Shown one piece after another: positions 1-7,712 of a stretch of DNA of 58,321 nt. The notes under the pieces are model-generated. The model was given only the letters and a program-made list of their open reading frames with translations, ran no database searches and was not told the origin of the DNA. This stretch comes from Fidelibacterota bacterium. GTDB lineage: Bacteria > Fidelibacterota > Marinisomatia > Marinisomatales > TCS55. Where the stretch lies: positions 1 through 58,321 of the forward strand of contig JACNKN010000045.1 in NCBI GenBank assembly GCA_014382015.1. Reading direction: 5' to 3'. Each line of letters begins with the position of its first letter. Within the stretch, counting starts at the first letter, position 1. A program made the position numbers and the translations under genes.

Positions 1-79
1 TTTGGGTTACATGGTTTTGTCCAATAACATCGGCAAAAGATTGTGGGCGCCATTTCAGGGATAAAATTTGGTAAGACAT
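1..79 (-). CDS. dnaX: DNA polymerase III subunit gamma/tau, N-terminal 26 codons (cut by window edge)
   Basis: The minus strand reads an ATG at 77-79 followed by M-S-Y-Q-I-L-S-L-K-W-R-P-Q-S-F-A-D-V-I-G-Q. This is the conserved start of the clamp-loader subunit gamma/tau, whose usual form is Y-x-x-L-A-R-K-W-R-P-x-x-F-x-D-V-x-G-Q. A GAGAGA purine run lies five bases before the ATG. The rest of the gene, including the Walker A site, is beyond the window. It begins about 16 bases after the end of the SRP RNA, the classic SRP RNA-dnaX linkage, so the two may share a promoter. Confidence 0.92.
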   Translation of the reverse strand, partial: MSYQILSLKWRPQSFADVIGQNHVTQ

Positions 80-95
80 TCTCTCTCAAATAAGG

Positions 96-370
96 ATGGT
101 CGTGCACTTGAAGTTGACAAACCTGGAATCAAATTATGACGAATCAGTTAGCTCCATTTCAGGGGTTCTCCGGCACATAATTTTATGCACCTACCGCTGC
201 TCCCTTCCGGTCCTGACGGGGTTTAGTGTAAAACCATTGCGAAGAATTGAAACTTCAATACCACTTAACTCGCATAAAAAGATCAGCATCTGCCTCATGC
301 AAGCATCAATCCTGCTATAGCGGGTTGCAGGTTACAGGGCACCGCTAATTCCCCATCTAGCACGACCAAA
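96..370 (-). ncRNA. ffs: Signal recognition particle RNA, large (Alu-domain) type
   Basis: On the minus strand the S-domain tip GTCAGGACCGGAAGGGAGCA (about 217-198) is the near-invariant helix 8 sequence that binds Ffh. The 5' part carries the Alu-domain signature: GTGCTAGATGGGGA, then TAGCGGTGCCCTGTA and a CCTGC...GCAGG hairpin, closely matching the scRNA of Bacillus subtilis. The ends close on each other: TGGTCGTGC at 368-360 pairs with GCACGACCA at 105-97. This gives a molecule of about 275 nt, so it is the large type and not the ~110-nt 4.5S type. A TATTAT -10-like hexamer lies 8 bases before the 5' end (378-383). End positions are good to a few bases. Confidence 0.95.
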
Positions 371-666
371 TTTTCAAATAATAATTGCGACGGAAATCTA
401 CCTGTTTTGACCGACGGGAAGCAATGGAAGTTTGAGGGACTATGGAAGATGGAGTCATGATGGATTGGGAAAAAGTATCTTAAGTGTTGGCTTTATCGGT
501 AACTCCAGATTGAGGTACTTCATCTTTTATTCAGGAAGAATATGTTGTTTGTTGAGGTGTTATCTGACATTTACTAACCGCCACACTTGTCAATCTATTT
601 ACGAACATTTTGAGGAAGCACTATCTCACGCGACTGATGAGTTGCGAACACTCACCTCTATTAAAA
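371..666. other. Intergenic stretch without a recognised gene
   Basis: This stretch separates the SRP RNA from the end of the 129-residue gene. It should hold the SRP RNA promoter near 378-410. Short open frames exist on the plus strand (for example 432-677), but they have no ribosome binding site or recognisable product. I see no tRNA and no convincing structured RNA. Confidence 0.5.
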
Positions 667-1056
667 TCAATAAATGATAACGACCTTTATTTCATTCACT
701 TCATACCAGTCCCAAAAATTGGAACGATCCAGCTTAATGACCCCATTTTTAAAACTGTACCGAACCCGTTTGCGATACAAAGATTCTGTAAACCAATCGG
801 ATTTATCCCTTTTATAATAAATAGCCACATAGGGCGGACTTTCTTCTTTTAATTCTGGAATGACTAAAGTGCAAATCGCATCATTGAATTCACCTTCCGG
901 TGTAATGAACTCTACCTTTGTATAATGATATACGCGCTTGGTAAGGGACTTAAATTCAGTAAATTTCTGATTTGATTCTTGGGAAACGGCTGCCGAGGTA
1001 ATTAAACATAAAATGAATGTATGGGCGATCCACTTCCCCCCGAGGATCATTTTCAT
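667..1056 (-). CDS. Secreted protein of unknown function, 129 aa
   Basis: I do not recognise this family. The start M-K-M-I-L-G-G-K-W leads into a hydrophobic segment (about residues 8-23) ending A-A-V-S-Q, which looks like a signal peptide with cleavage after V-S. The remaining ~105 residues are mostly beta-type and rich in aromatic and charged residues, compatible with a small periplasmic beta domain. The ATG overlaps the stop of the preceding gene in an ATGA (1053-1056), so the two are translationally coupled at the end of the operon that begins with the FecR-domain gene. Confidence 0.7.
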   Translation of the reverse strand: MKMILGGKWIAHTFILCLITSAAVSQESNQKFTEFKSLTKRVYHYTKVEFITPEGEFNDAICTLVIPELKEESPPYVAIYYKRDKSDWFTESLYRKRVRYSFKNGVIKLDRSNFWDWYEVNEIKVVIIY

Positions 1057-1430
1057 TTTTTCTTTTTACGCTTTAAAAATGAAAATAATTTCTTTTTGGG
1101 TTTTTCTTCAACTTCTGGTTTTTCAGAAACTTCTTTATTAGATCCGCCGCCTGCGGAAAGTTTCTTCTCGAATTCACTGAGTTCTACCGGTTCAGCATTC
1201 GGGTCTTCCCCCCGCATGGATGCCAATAATCCATATTGGTTTCTTGTCCGGCTATGAATGGTTTTAAGCATCCCATTTACTTCCTCATTAAAATGGGCAA
1301 CGGTTCGTTCCATGCGCGCGATAAGTTCTTCCATAAAGGGCTGGCCGTAGGCATCGCCTAATTTGTCTCCAATGGCTTGGAGCTTTTCATTTAAATATTC
1401 TTTTTTAAAGTCTGTTGTTTCTTCCGTCAT
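1053..1430 (-). CDS. Hypothetical protein with lysine-rich tail, 125 aa
   Basis: The N-terminal ~75 residues look alpha-helical and charged (for example A-R-M-E-R-T-V-A-H-F-N-E-E-V-N). They are followed by a flexible acidic and glycine linker and a very basic end, K-K-K-L-F-S-F-L-K-R-K-K-K-K. No signal peptide or membrane segment is visible, so the product is probably cytoplasmic, and the tail might touch membrane or nucleic acid (inference). AAGGA stands seven bases before the ATG. The gene follows the 264-residue gene by nine bases and overlaps the next by four. Confidence 0.7.
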   Translation of the reverse strand: MTEETTDFKKEYLNEKLQAIGDKLGDAYGQPFMEELIARMERTVAHFNEEVNGMLKTIHSRTRNQYGLLASMRGEDPNAEPVELSEFEKKLSAGGGSNKEVSEKPEVEEKPKKKLFSFLKRKKKK

Positions 1431-1439
1431 TTTATATCC

Positions 1440-2234
1440 TTAATTCGATCGATTTATTTTATCCAATTCCGATGGCGTTAATCCAAACTGTGTTTTCTTA
1501 GACAACAATATCATGGATGTATCATAGACTTCTGCACCCGCAATTAAACCGAATATAGCACCGACAAATCGATTATGCCACTGTTGACCCCAAGCCGGTT
1601 GTGTCTGTCGATTCCAGGATTCCATTAATCCAAAACCTAACAATGCGGCTAAACCATAAAATTGCATTTTCCATTGGGGACGCTGAATAATTTTTTCCCG
1701 ATAGTTGATGCGCTCCATTTTTGTGATGGGAATTTGCTTTACGGCAAATGGTGTTTGAAGTAAAAGTTTCTCGTTTTTGTAGGATAATAACGTACCCCGT
1801 ACCCATTTTCCATTCTGGTGCTTCACAGATACATATTGTCCCGTTTGAATATTTTCCAGAATTTCTTCCGTTCGTAAATAGGTTAAGTTTTTTCGAAATG
1901 ATTCTCTGATCTCTTCTGTGATTTCCGGCATTTGCATTAAACGGTTTTTCAGAGAAATAAACTCTGTTGGGGTGAACGATTTTCGACTCACTTTTATTTG
2001 GGTATAATCTATAAAGGAAATCCGGGCTTCGATTCTCTTGTTGGTCATTTCAAAATACTGAGCACTTTCAAAATTGGAAATATTTGGAAATACTTCATAA
2101 TATTGATTTTCCTCTGCATCCAGCGTAAAACCAATATGTTTTGTTAATGGCACAATTTCACCTTTTTGACCCATCAAAGGTAAAATAAGTCCGAAGATAA
2201 GAAACGGCTTAAGCAGGTGAATCCAACGATTCAA
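1440..2234 (-). CDS. Exported or membrane protein of unknown function, 264 aa (TTG start)
   Basis: The gene starts with TTG at 2232-2234, giving M-N-R-W-I-H-L-L-K-P-F-L-I-F-G-L, a signal peptide or signal anchor. GGA eight bases upstream supports this start, which overlaps the end of the selenoprotein gene by 26 bases. The middle (residues ~130-180) resembles a small beta-barrel module (G-Q-Y-V-S-V-K-H-Q-N-G-K-W-V-R-G). Two weakly hydrophobic segments near 190-205 and 220-240 may be membrane helices. I do not recognise the family. It belongs to the FecR-to-129-aa operon. Confidence 0.7.
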   Translation of the reverse strand: MNRWIHLLKPFLIFGLILPLMGQKGEIVPLTKHIGFTLDAEENQYYEVFPNISNFESAQYFEMTNKRIEARISFIDYTQIKVSRKSFTPTEFISLKNRLMQMPEITEEIRESFRKNLTYLRTEEILENIQTGQYVSVKHQNGKWVRGTLLSYKNEKLLLQTPFAVKQIPITKMERINYREKIIQRPQWKMQFYGLAALLGFGLMESWNRQTQPAWGQQWHNRFVGAIFGLIAGAEVYDTSMILLSKKTQFGLTPSELDKINRSN

Positions 2235-2442
2235 GTATTTCGTCCAATTCTGGAAATCGATCTGTAGATTTTTTAGAAAAAATTAAGTTTCCATTTTTTG
2301 TCACTTCATATACACCGCCACCCGAAGGAATCAGCGATAACGATTGGATAGCATTTCCATATTTTTCAAGTAACGCGGTAGCCATACTGGCTGCCCTGGG
2401 TAAGTAATTTCACTCGTTACAATATTCAATTGAAATACGCAT
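2209..2442 (-). CDS. SelW/Rdx-family selenoprotein, 77 aa, with in-frame TGA read as selenocysteine
   Basis: The ATG at 2440-2442 has a strong AGGAG five bases upstream and reads M-R-I-S-I-E-Y-C-N-E, then TGA (2410-2412), then N-Y-L-P-R-A-A-S-M-A-T-A-L-L-E-K-Y-G. The frame then stays open to a TAA at 2209-2211, passing through P-S-G-G-G-V-Y-E-V-T-K-N-G and F-P-E-L-D-E-I. This is the Rdx (SelW/SelT/SelH) thioredoxin-like fold. Its active site is C-x-x-C or C-x-x-U at the end of the first beta strand, here C8-N-E-U11. Family length (~75-90 aa), the G-G-G-V-F/Y-E-V motif and the F-P-E motif all fit. Such proteins are thought to act in thiol redox reactions. The TGA is followed by a SECIS-like hairpin. 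A real stop is less likely, because the homology continues without a break. It lies 12 bases after the 44-aa membrane protein. Confidence 0.88.
2377..2395 (-). promoter_or_regulatory. Putative bacterial SECIS hairpin of the SelW-like gene
   Basis: Seventeen bases after the in-frame TGA the message forms AGCCA-GUA-UGGCU, a perfect five-pair stem with a three-base loop. It is extended below by two G-C pairs after one C-A mismatch. Bacterial SECIS elements lie inside the coding region just after the UGA and carry a G in the apical loop that SelB recognises. Position and loop G fit. The stem is short, so this is a prediction. Confidence 0.55.
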
Positions 2443-2454
2443 ATTTTCTCCTTT

Positions 2455-2589
2455 TTATATCCAGGATTTTATCCAAAAAATACCGAACATCGCCAGAATG
2501 CTTGCTAACCCTATGAGGAGCACGGCGACCCTTCGGAATCCGCGTCCACCGGAATCATATCGGTAAACTGTTTTTAATTCTTCAGCCAT
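2455..2589 (-). CDS. Small single-span membrane protein, 44 aa
   Basis: The frame runs from ATG at 2587-2589 to TAA at 2455. About 23 charged residues (M-A-E-E-L-K-T-V-Y-R-Y-D-S-G-G-R-G-F-R-R) are followed by one hydrophobic helix, V-A-V-L-L-I-G-L-A-S-I-L-A-M-F-G-I-F-W-I. The basic residues just before the helix predict an N-in orientation. The start codon overlaps the stop of the FecR-domain gene in a TAATG, a typical coupling arrangement. The selenoprotein start is 12 bases downstream. Function unknown; it may hold a partner at the membrane. Confidence 0.72.
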   Translation of the reverse strand: MAEELKTVYRYDSGGRGFRRVAVLLIGLASILAMFGIFWIKSWI

Positions 2590-4832
2590 TAAAAATCGAA
2601 AGCTGTCTCAATCGTCGTTTGTTTCACCGATTCTAAACCCGATCCCGTATCCCGATAATACTGGCGAAAATCCCAAATTAAGCTCACACCTTTGCTCACT
2701 TCATATCCAACCTTATATCCAAATATCGTATTCATGGAGGGATTGCCAAAATCAAATGGATTCTTGTCATTGTTTCGCTGATAATAGGCTTGAGCTACAC
2801 TAAGCTTTGGAATATTTTCTGCATTAATATCAAACATCGCATTAAAACTGTTAAACTCAACGTCGCCGTCACCTTTCATGCTGGCATAAGATGCACTAAA
2901 ACTAACCAGGTTAAATAGGTTTGCTGATGCTGATCCGTACATACCTGAAGTATTGGATGAATCCACAAGTACCACCTGATCTTTGGTGCGAATAATGGTT
3001 CCCGAATCACTGAATTCTGCTACCACACGGGATAGATCATAACTACCATCGAAAAATTGCGGTGCAAAAAAGCCCTGCTTGATTCGGTATTCAAAACTCA
3101 CATTCAAAAAGCTAAATAAGCTTGCACGAACACCCGGCACTGTAATCCCCGTACCACCCATGGCTTTTCGACTATAATAAGCATCTCCGGCTACAGCTGG
3201 GAAGATGAGTTTATTGTATTCCATATAGGCTTCTAAACTGAGAGATTTTCCTTTCAGAATCGGATATCCCAGATCAAATGCAAATCCCTGAGCCGTTGCT
3301 TTATTATCTTTCAGGCTGAACGGTGTAGGCTTTAAGGTAAGGTCACTGTCCACAGAATCAAGGATATTGTCGCCGTCTCCATCGATATCCCAACCATTGT
3401 CCGGTTCTTTGGTTCCACCATTCACATCCGCAATACCGTCACCATCTGTATCATTCCAGTAATCCTTATCCGTGGGGAAATCATCAAACATATCGGGATA
3501 CGTATCTCCATCCACATCCTTCAATCCGGAGAATTGATTCATATCCATGATAAAGTTTAAACCAAAGGTCAATGGAATTGCATCGGATAGCTTATAGGTA
3601 CCGCGAAGACCCATGAGGGTACCGCCACGGGAGAAATCTTTCATATTCGATAGGAATAGTTCACCACCAAAGTTTCCGAATGACATTCCCGTATTAATGC
3701 CAACCTTACGTACGGATGGGAATTCCATCATGTTTGAATATCCAGCCAACAACCCACCATATCCAATCGTTACATTGTTCAGGGAACCCCACTTAAACCA
3801 GAATGGATCTGTTTTTTGCCCCCATCGAATGAACAGAAATTTGTCAATAAAATCAGATGCTTCATCCCATTCATCTTTTCGAATACTACCTTGGTTATCG
3901 ATATACATGACCAAGTCCAGACCAATCCCCAATTTTCCAAAAGATAATTCCGGTCGAAGGGCCACTTGATTATAAATTGTCCCATCGATGGTTGCCGACC
4001 CAACACCCAATCCTAAATTAAATGGTTTTTTCGGTTTAGGCTTAGGTTTGTCTCCAGTAGAAGGCTGATCTGCCTCCGCGTCTGATGGTTCAGAAGGCTG
4101 TTCTGGTTCTGGCTCAGTTTCTGAAGAGGGATCTTCACTTTGCGGTTCGTCTTGCTGTTCGGGTTCATCCTGTTGTTCTTGCGTATCCTGTTCTTCCTGC
4201 TCATCTTGCTCTTCCTGCGGTTCTTCGGGTGAGTCTCCTTCCGGGTCTTCCGGATAATCGCCAGGCTCAGCCGGTGCCGGTATGAGTTGACCCAAGGCAT
4301 TGGAGACAGCTTTCATCCCCGGACCAACGTTCACAGTCATGCCACTAATGGTATTGAATACTTCAAAATTCCCCGATTTTCCTACAAATTTATCAACACC
4401 GGCTACGGCATCATGGAAAGCGGAAAATTCGGTGCCTTTTACAGATGCAACCGATACAGGCGTTTCAACGCGATAGGCTTTTTTCCGATTCTTGCTATTT
4501 ACATTATGGAGTGTGGTACCCTGTTCAATAATCAGGCTTCGTGTGTTGGATGTCTCTACAAATTGAAAATCTGTATTTTCTCTGATTTTAACCACAGATT
4601 TATCATCAAGAAAAATAACTACAGCAAAACTGGATTCGCCGACGCGAATCGCATCTCCATTCGATACGGCCTGCCCCGGTTTCACGCTGACAGAATAGGA
4701 TCCACTGCCAATGGGTTTTATGAGTACTTCCCCATTTGCTTTCATCACCCGTCCGATCGTTTCAGCAGAACAGAGTGAGACACTGAGGAATAAAAGAATA
4801 ATTGATATTTTTTTCATGAATGCTGGTGTCAT
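2589..4832 (-). CDS. FecR-domain protein with acidic linker and outer-membrane-like C-terminal domain, 747 aa
   Basis: After a signal peptide (about residues 6-23, ending S-L-C-S-A) comes a FecR domain (~25-140). It has the characteristic G-E-V-L-I, G-D-A-I-R-V-G and V-E-T-P-V-S-V-A-S-V-K-G-T-E-F motifs. A proline, glutamate and glutamine-rich linker of about 75 residues follows (~190-265). The rest looks like a beta-barrel or outer-membrane domain ending in a phenylalanine (E-T-A-F-D-F). It is interrupted near 455-510 by aspartate-rich thrombospondin type 3-like calcium loops (D-V-D-G-D, D-T-D-G-D-G, D-I-D-G-D-G-D). The first ATG is favoured because AAGG stands eight bases before it, while the second (M-K-K-I) has no site. 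It probably links an envelope surface to calcium-dependent structure; the ligand is unknown. It heads the operon. Confidence 0.85.
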   Translation of the reverse strand: MTPAFMKKISIILLFLSVSLCSAETIGRVMKANGEVLIKPIGSGSYSVSVKPGQAVSNGDAIRVGESSFAVVIFLDDKSVVKIRENTDFQFVETSNTRSLIIEQGTTLHNVNSKNRKKAYRVETPVSVASVKGTEFSAFHDAVAGVDKFVGKSGNFEVFNTISGMTVNVGPGMKAVSNALGQLIPAPAEPGDYPEDPEGDSPEEPQEEQDEQEEQDTQEQQDEPEQQDEPQSEDPSSETEPEPEQPSEPSDAEADQPSTGDKPKPKPKKPFNLGLGVGSATIDGTIYNQVALRPELSFGKLGIGLDLVMYIDNQGSIRKDEWDEASDFIDKFLFIRWGQKTDPFWFKWGSLNNVTIGYGGLLAGYSNMMEFPSVRKVGINTGMSFGNFGGELFLSNMKDFSRGGTLMGLRGTYKLSDAIPLTFGLNFIMDMNQFSGLKDVDGDTYPDMFDDFPTDKDYWNDTDGDGIADVNGGTKEPDNGWDIDGDGDNILDSVDSDLTLKPTPFSLKDNKATAQGFAFDLGYPILKGKSLSLEAYMEYNKLIFPAVAGDAYYSRKAMGGTGITVPGVRASLFSFLNVSFEYRIKQGFFAPQFFDGSYDLSRVVAEFSDSGTIIRTKDQVVLVDSSNTSGMYGSASANLFNLVSFSASYASMKGDGDVEFNSFNAMFDINAENIPKLSVAQAYYQRNNDKNPFDFGNPSMNTIFGYKVGYEVSKGVSLIWDFRQYYRDTGSGLESVKQTTIETAFDF

Positions 4833-4910
4833 TTTATTGACCTTAATTATGATTGATATTTTTGAAAATTGCTTATGAATTTACCAAAAAAAGACCACAC
4901 CTCAAGTGCG

Positions 4911-7694
4911 TTAGTTCACAGGTTGGTCCAAATATTCTTTCACTAAAAATGCAATAGATTGATAGTTAATTGTCGAATGAGACATCATACCCACTTCACA
5001 GGTTCGGCTGGTTGAATATCCAGTCTCATTTCCCTTTATCTCTGATATCTCCTGTGCCGTGGCTGATTGATTCAATTCCGGAACAATGAGCCCTCGATCT
5101 CCAGCAAAAGCGCAACAACCCCAATGGGTGGGGATGTTAACATGTTCCGTACATTTCTCTGCGATAGTTTTTAATAAATCCACTTGCCCCATTTTCTCTG
5201 TGGAACATGTGGGATGCAGTACAATATCATGATTCAGTTTCGGCTTATCTGTATTTTCTATACATTGAGATAAGAATTGAATAATATCCACGATAATGAG
5301 TTGTTTTAATTTTTGAAGTAATGCTGGTTTCAATCCCGAATTTGGATACAGCATTTGATAGGTGCAGGGAGATGTATCTATCAAAATCGGGTGGGTACCC
5401 TCGTTGGAAGATTTCCACAATATTTCAATCGTTTTTTCTTGAATAGAAATGGCTGCATTTTGATATCCTTTTGATGAAAAAGGTTGACTGCAGCAGGTTG
5501 AATTAATCTGAGACGGTATGATTAAGGAAATCCCAGACTGATCCGAAATATCAGCTAATATATGGGCCAATGAAGTCTTTTGGTTATTACTGGCAAATAC
5601 ACGAGTTAAACAAGAGGGGAAATATACCCATTCTTCCCCATCCATTTGGTTTGGAGTCGGCAGCGGCCCTGCAGCACGGGGCAGTTTGCTATTCCATTTT
5701 GGCGAAAAACCTATTTTATTTAAGTATCGGGTCATGAATTTCAGGACGGATTGTCCCAATATTTTTTCTGACCCTTTTCCTATCGTTAACCCTAATCGTG
5801 CTAAAGATTGAACAAAACCAAAGTGATTGGCCGCCCACTGACTGATATTTCTCCCTATGTTCGATTCAGATTCATGCCTCATGGATTTAACAAAGGCCCC
5901 CGTATTGATATTTACGGGACAAGCAATTTCGCATAATCCATCCGTGGCGCAAGTGTCCATACCATCGTATTGATATGCCTCCAACACGGATGAATCGGCA
6001 TGGCCACCGGCAATTTCCCTTTGGACCGCAATACGCTGACGAGGTGTCATAGTCAATTCCTTTGATGGACAAACAGGCTCACAAAATCCACACTCTACAC
6101 ATAAATCCACTTCATCTGAAACCGCAGGCATTTTCTTTAAATTCTTAATGTGGAGCTTATCATCTTTCGTCAACAATACATCTGGATTCAAAATACCATT
6201 TGGATCAGCCAGGTTTTTGATTTTCCACATGATATTGTATAAATCGCCTCCCCACTCATATTCAACGAATGAGGCCATGTTTCGGCCAGTGCCATGTTCA
6301 GCTTTCAGGGATCCATCAAACTTTCTAACCGTGAGTTCTGCCATATCATTCAATAGACCTTTAAACCGATTTTCGCCATCAGAACTGTTTAAATCCATGG
6401 ATGCGGCGAAGTGGAGATTTCCGTCTTTGGCATGACCAAAAATAACCGCATCATCGTATTGCCATTGCTGGCAAATCAATTTCAATTCATTTACTACTTT
6501 GGGTAGATCATGATAATCATAACATAAATCTTCTGTAATGACACTGGTTCCCTTTTTCCGCATAGAACCAACTGTTGGATAAAGTCCCTTACGGATATTC
6601 CATAACTGGTTGCGTTGATGCGCCTCGGAAATCATACCCAATGGCAAGTACCCGCCAACCATGGTTAATGCATCTGGAATAGTATGAGCTAAATGTTCAA
6701 TTTCATGCACGTGATGTTTTTGAAACTCAAACAAAAGTGCTGCAGAGTTGTTCGAAATTTTATGAGGGTCATAGGGTGGGTTCGAAAGATACTGAGCTGT
6801 TCGCAAGGAGGCATCATCCAGCATTTCAATTGCAGCGGCACCTTCATCCACCAATAATGGTAATGCTGCCATGGATCCTTCAACTGAATCAAATAATGCC
6901 AAACCCAGTGTTTTCAGTGGCGGATCATCTATTGTATCCAAAATCACTTCTGAGAAAAATGCCAATGTCCCTTCCGCCCCGATAATTAAATGAGCAAAAA
7001 TATCTAAAGGGTGATTATAATCAATAAACGCATTCAGTGAATACCCTAACGTGTTCTTAATACGGTATTTACGGCGTATTTTATCCGTCAATATTGATTG
7101 ACTTTCGATTTCTTTCTTGCACGATAGGATCCCATCTGCTATGTCAGATTCATTTTTCATAAACCGGGAATAATCATCTGAATTTGATGTTTCATATGCG
7201 TGACCGTTGGCCAGCATAAATCGCAAATGTTTCATTGTATGATATGCGTTATTTTTTACGCCGCAAACCATTCCCGATGAATTATTTGAAATGATGCCAC
7301 CCATCCTTGCCGAATTAATAGAAGCAGGATCAGGTCCAATACGCTTCTGATATGGAGAAAGGTAAATATTTGCCCTGGCACCAATGACGCCAGGCTGGAG
7401 TCTAATCGAATGTCCGCTGTTCAGTACTTCGTATTCTTGCCACCCTCTCACCACTTCTGCCATAATTCCTTCCGTGAGAGATTGACCCGAAAGTGACGTG
7501 CCGCCGGTTCGAAACGTTACGGGCGTTTTTGTTTTATTTGCATGAGTAAGAAGTGATTGGACATCGGCCTCATTTTGTGGACGAACCACAGCTTTTGGAA
7601 CCAATCGATACATACTGGCATCATGGGCATAAGCCAGTCGATCGATCAGGCGTTCAGACCAGATTTCCGATTGTAAATTAGGCGGTACAGGCAT
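4911..7694 (-). CDS. FAD-binding and (Fe-S)-binding oxidoreductase, D-lactate dehydrogenase (YdiJ/Dld-like) type, 927 aa
   Basis: This is a fusion of a GlcD-like FAD_binding_4 flavoprotein and a GlpC-like iron-sulfur module. Residues ~35-75 hold the FAD/PP loop, with P-V-T-F-R-T-G-G-T-S-L-S-G-Q. The FAD-oxidase C domain ends near H-G-T-G-R-N-M-A. Two 4Fe-4S motifs follow: C-V-E-C-G-F-C-E-P-V-C-P at ~530-541 and C-A-T-D-G-L-C-E-I-A-C-P-V at ~580. The C-terminal CCG domains contain F-P-S-C, H-P-T-C and W-G-C-C. Relatives oxidise D-lactate or D-2-hydroxyacids and pass electrons to cytochrome c or quinone. The length matches the family (~930-1020 aa). The exact substrate cannot be told from sequence. 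It lies 18 bases after the preceding lipoprotein gene. Confidence 0.9.
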   Translation of the reverse strand: MPVPPNLQSEIWSERLIDRLAYAHDASMYRLVPKAVVRPQNEADVQSLLTHANKTKTPVTFRTGGTSLSGQSLTEGIMAEVVRGWQEYEVLNSGHSIRLQPGVIGARANIYLSPYQKRIGPDPASINSARMGGIISNNSSGMVCGVKNNAYHTMKHLRFMLANGHAYETSNSDDYSRFMKNESDIADGILSCKKEIESQSILTDKIRRKYRIKNTLGYSLNAFIDYNHPLDIFAHLIIGAEGTLAFFSEVILDTIDDPPLKTLGLALFDSVEGSMAALPLLVDEGAAAIEMLDDASLRTAQYLSNPPYDPHKISNNSAALLFEFQKHHVHEIEHLAHTIPDALTMVGGYLPLGMISEAHQRNQLWNIRKGLYPTVGSMRKKGTSVITEDLCYDYHDLPKVVNELKLICQQWQYDDAVIFGHAKDGNLHFAASMDLNSSDGENRFKGLLNDMAELTVRKFDGSLKAEHGTGRNMASFVEYEWGGDLYNIMWKIKNLADPNGILNPDVLLTKDDKLHIKNLKKMPAVSDEVDLCVECGFCEPVCPSKELTMTPRQRIAVQREIAGGHADSSVLEAYQYDGMDTCATDGLCEIACPVNINTGAFVKSMRHESESNIGRNISQWAANHFGFVQSLARLGLTIGKGSEKILGQSVLKFMTRYLNKIGFSPKWNSKLPRAAGPLPTPNQMDGEEWVYFPSCLTRVFASNNQKTSLAHILADISDQSGISLIIPSQINSTCCSQPFSSKGYQNAAISIQEKTIEILWKSSNEGTHPILIDTSPCTYQMLYPNSGLKPALLQKLKQLIIVDIIQFLSQCIENTDKPKLNHDIVLHPTCSTEKMGQVDLLKTIAEKCTEHVNIPTHWGCCAFAGDRGLIVPELNQSATAQEISEIKGNETGYSTSRTCEVGMMSHSTINYQSIAFLVKEYLDQPVN

Positions 7695-7712
7695 CTGTCT
7701 TTTTTAATGACA

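Noticed and set aside
96..320. 74-codon plus-strand frame at the left end
   Set aside because: It lies entirely opposite the SRP RNA, which explains the sequence.
432..677. 81-codon plus-strand frame in the left intergenic region
   Set aside because: No ribosome site, no recognisable composition or motif, and it ends inside the converging 129-aa gene.
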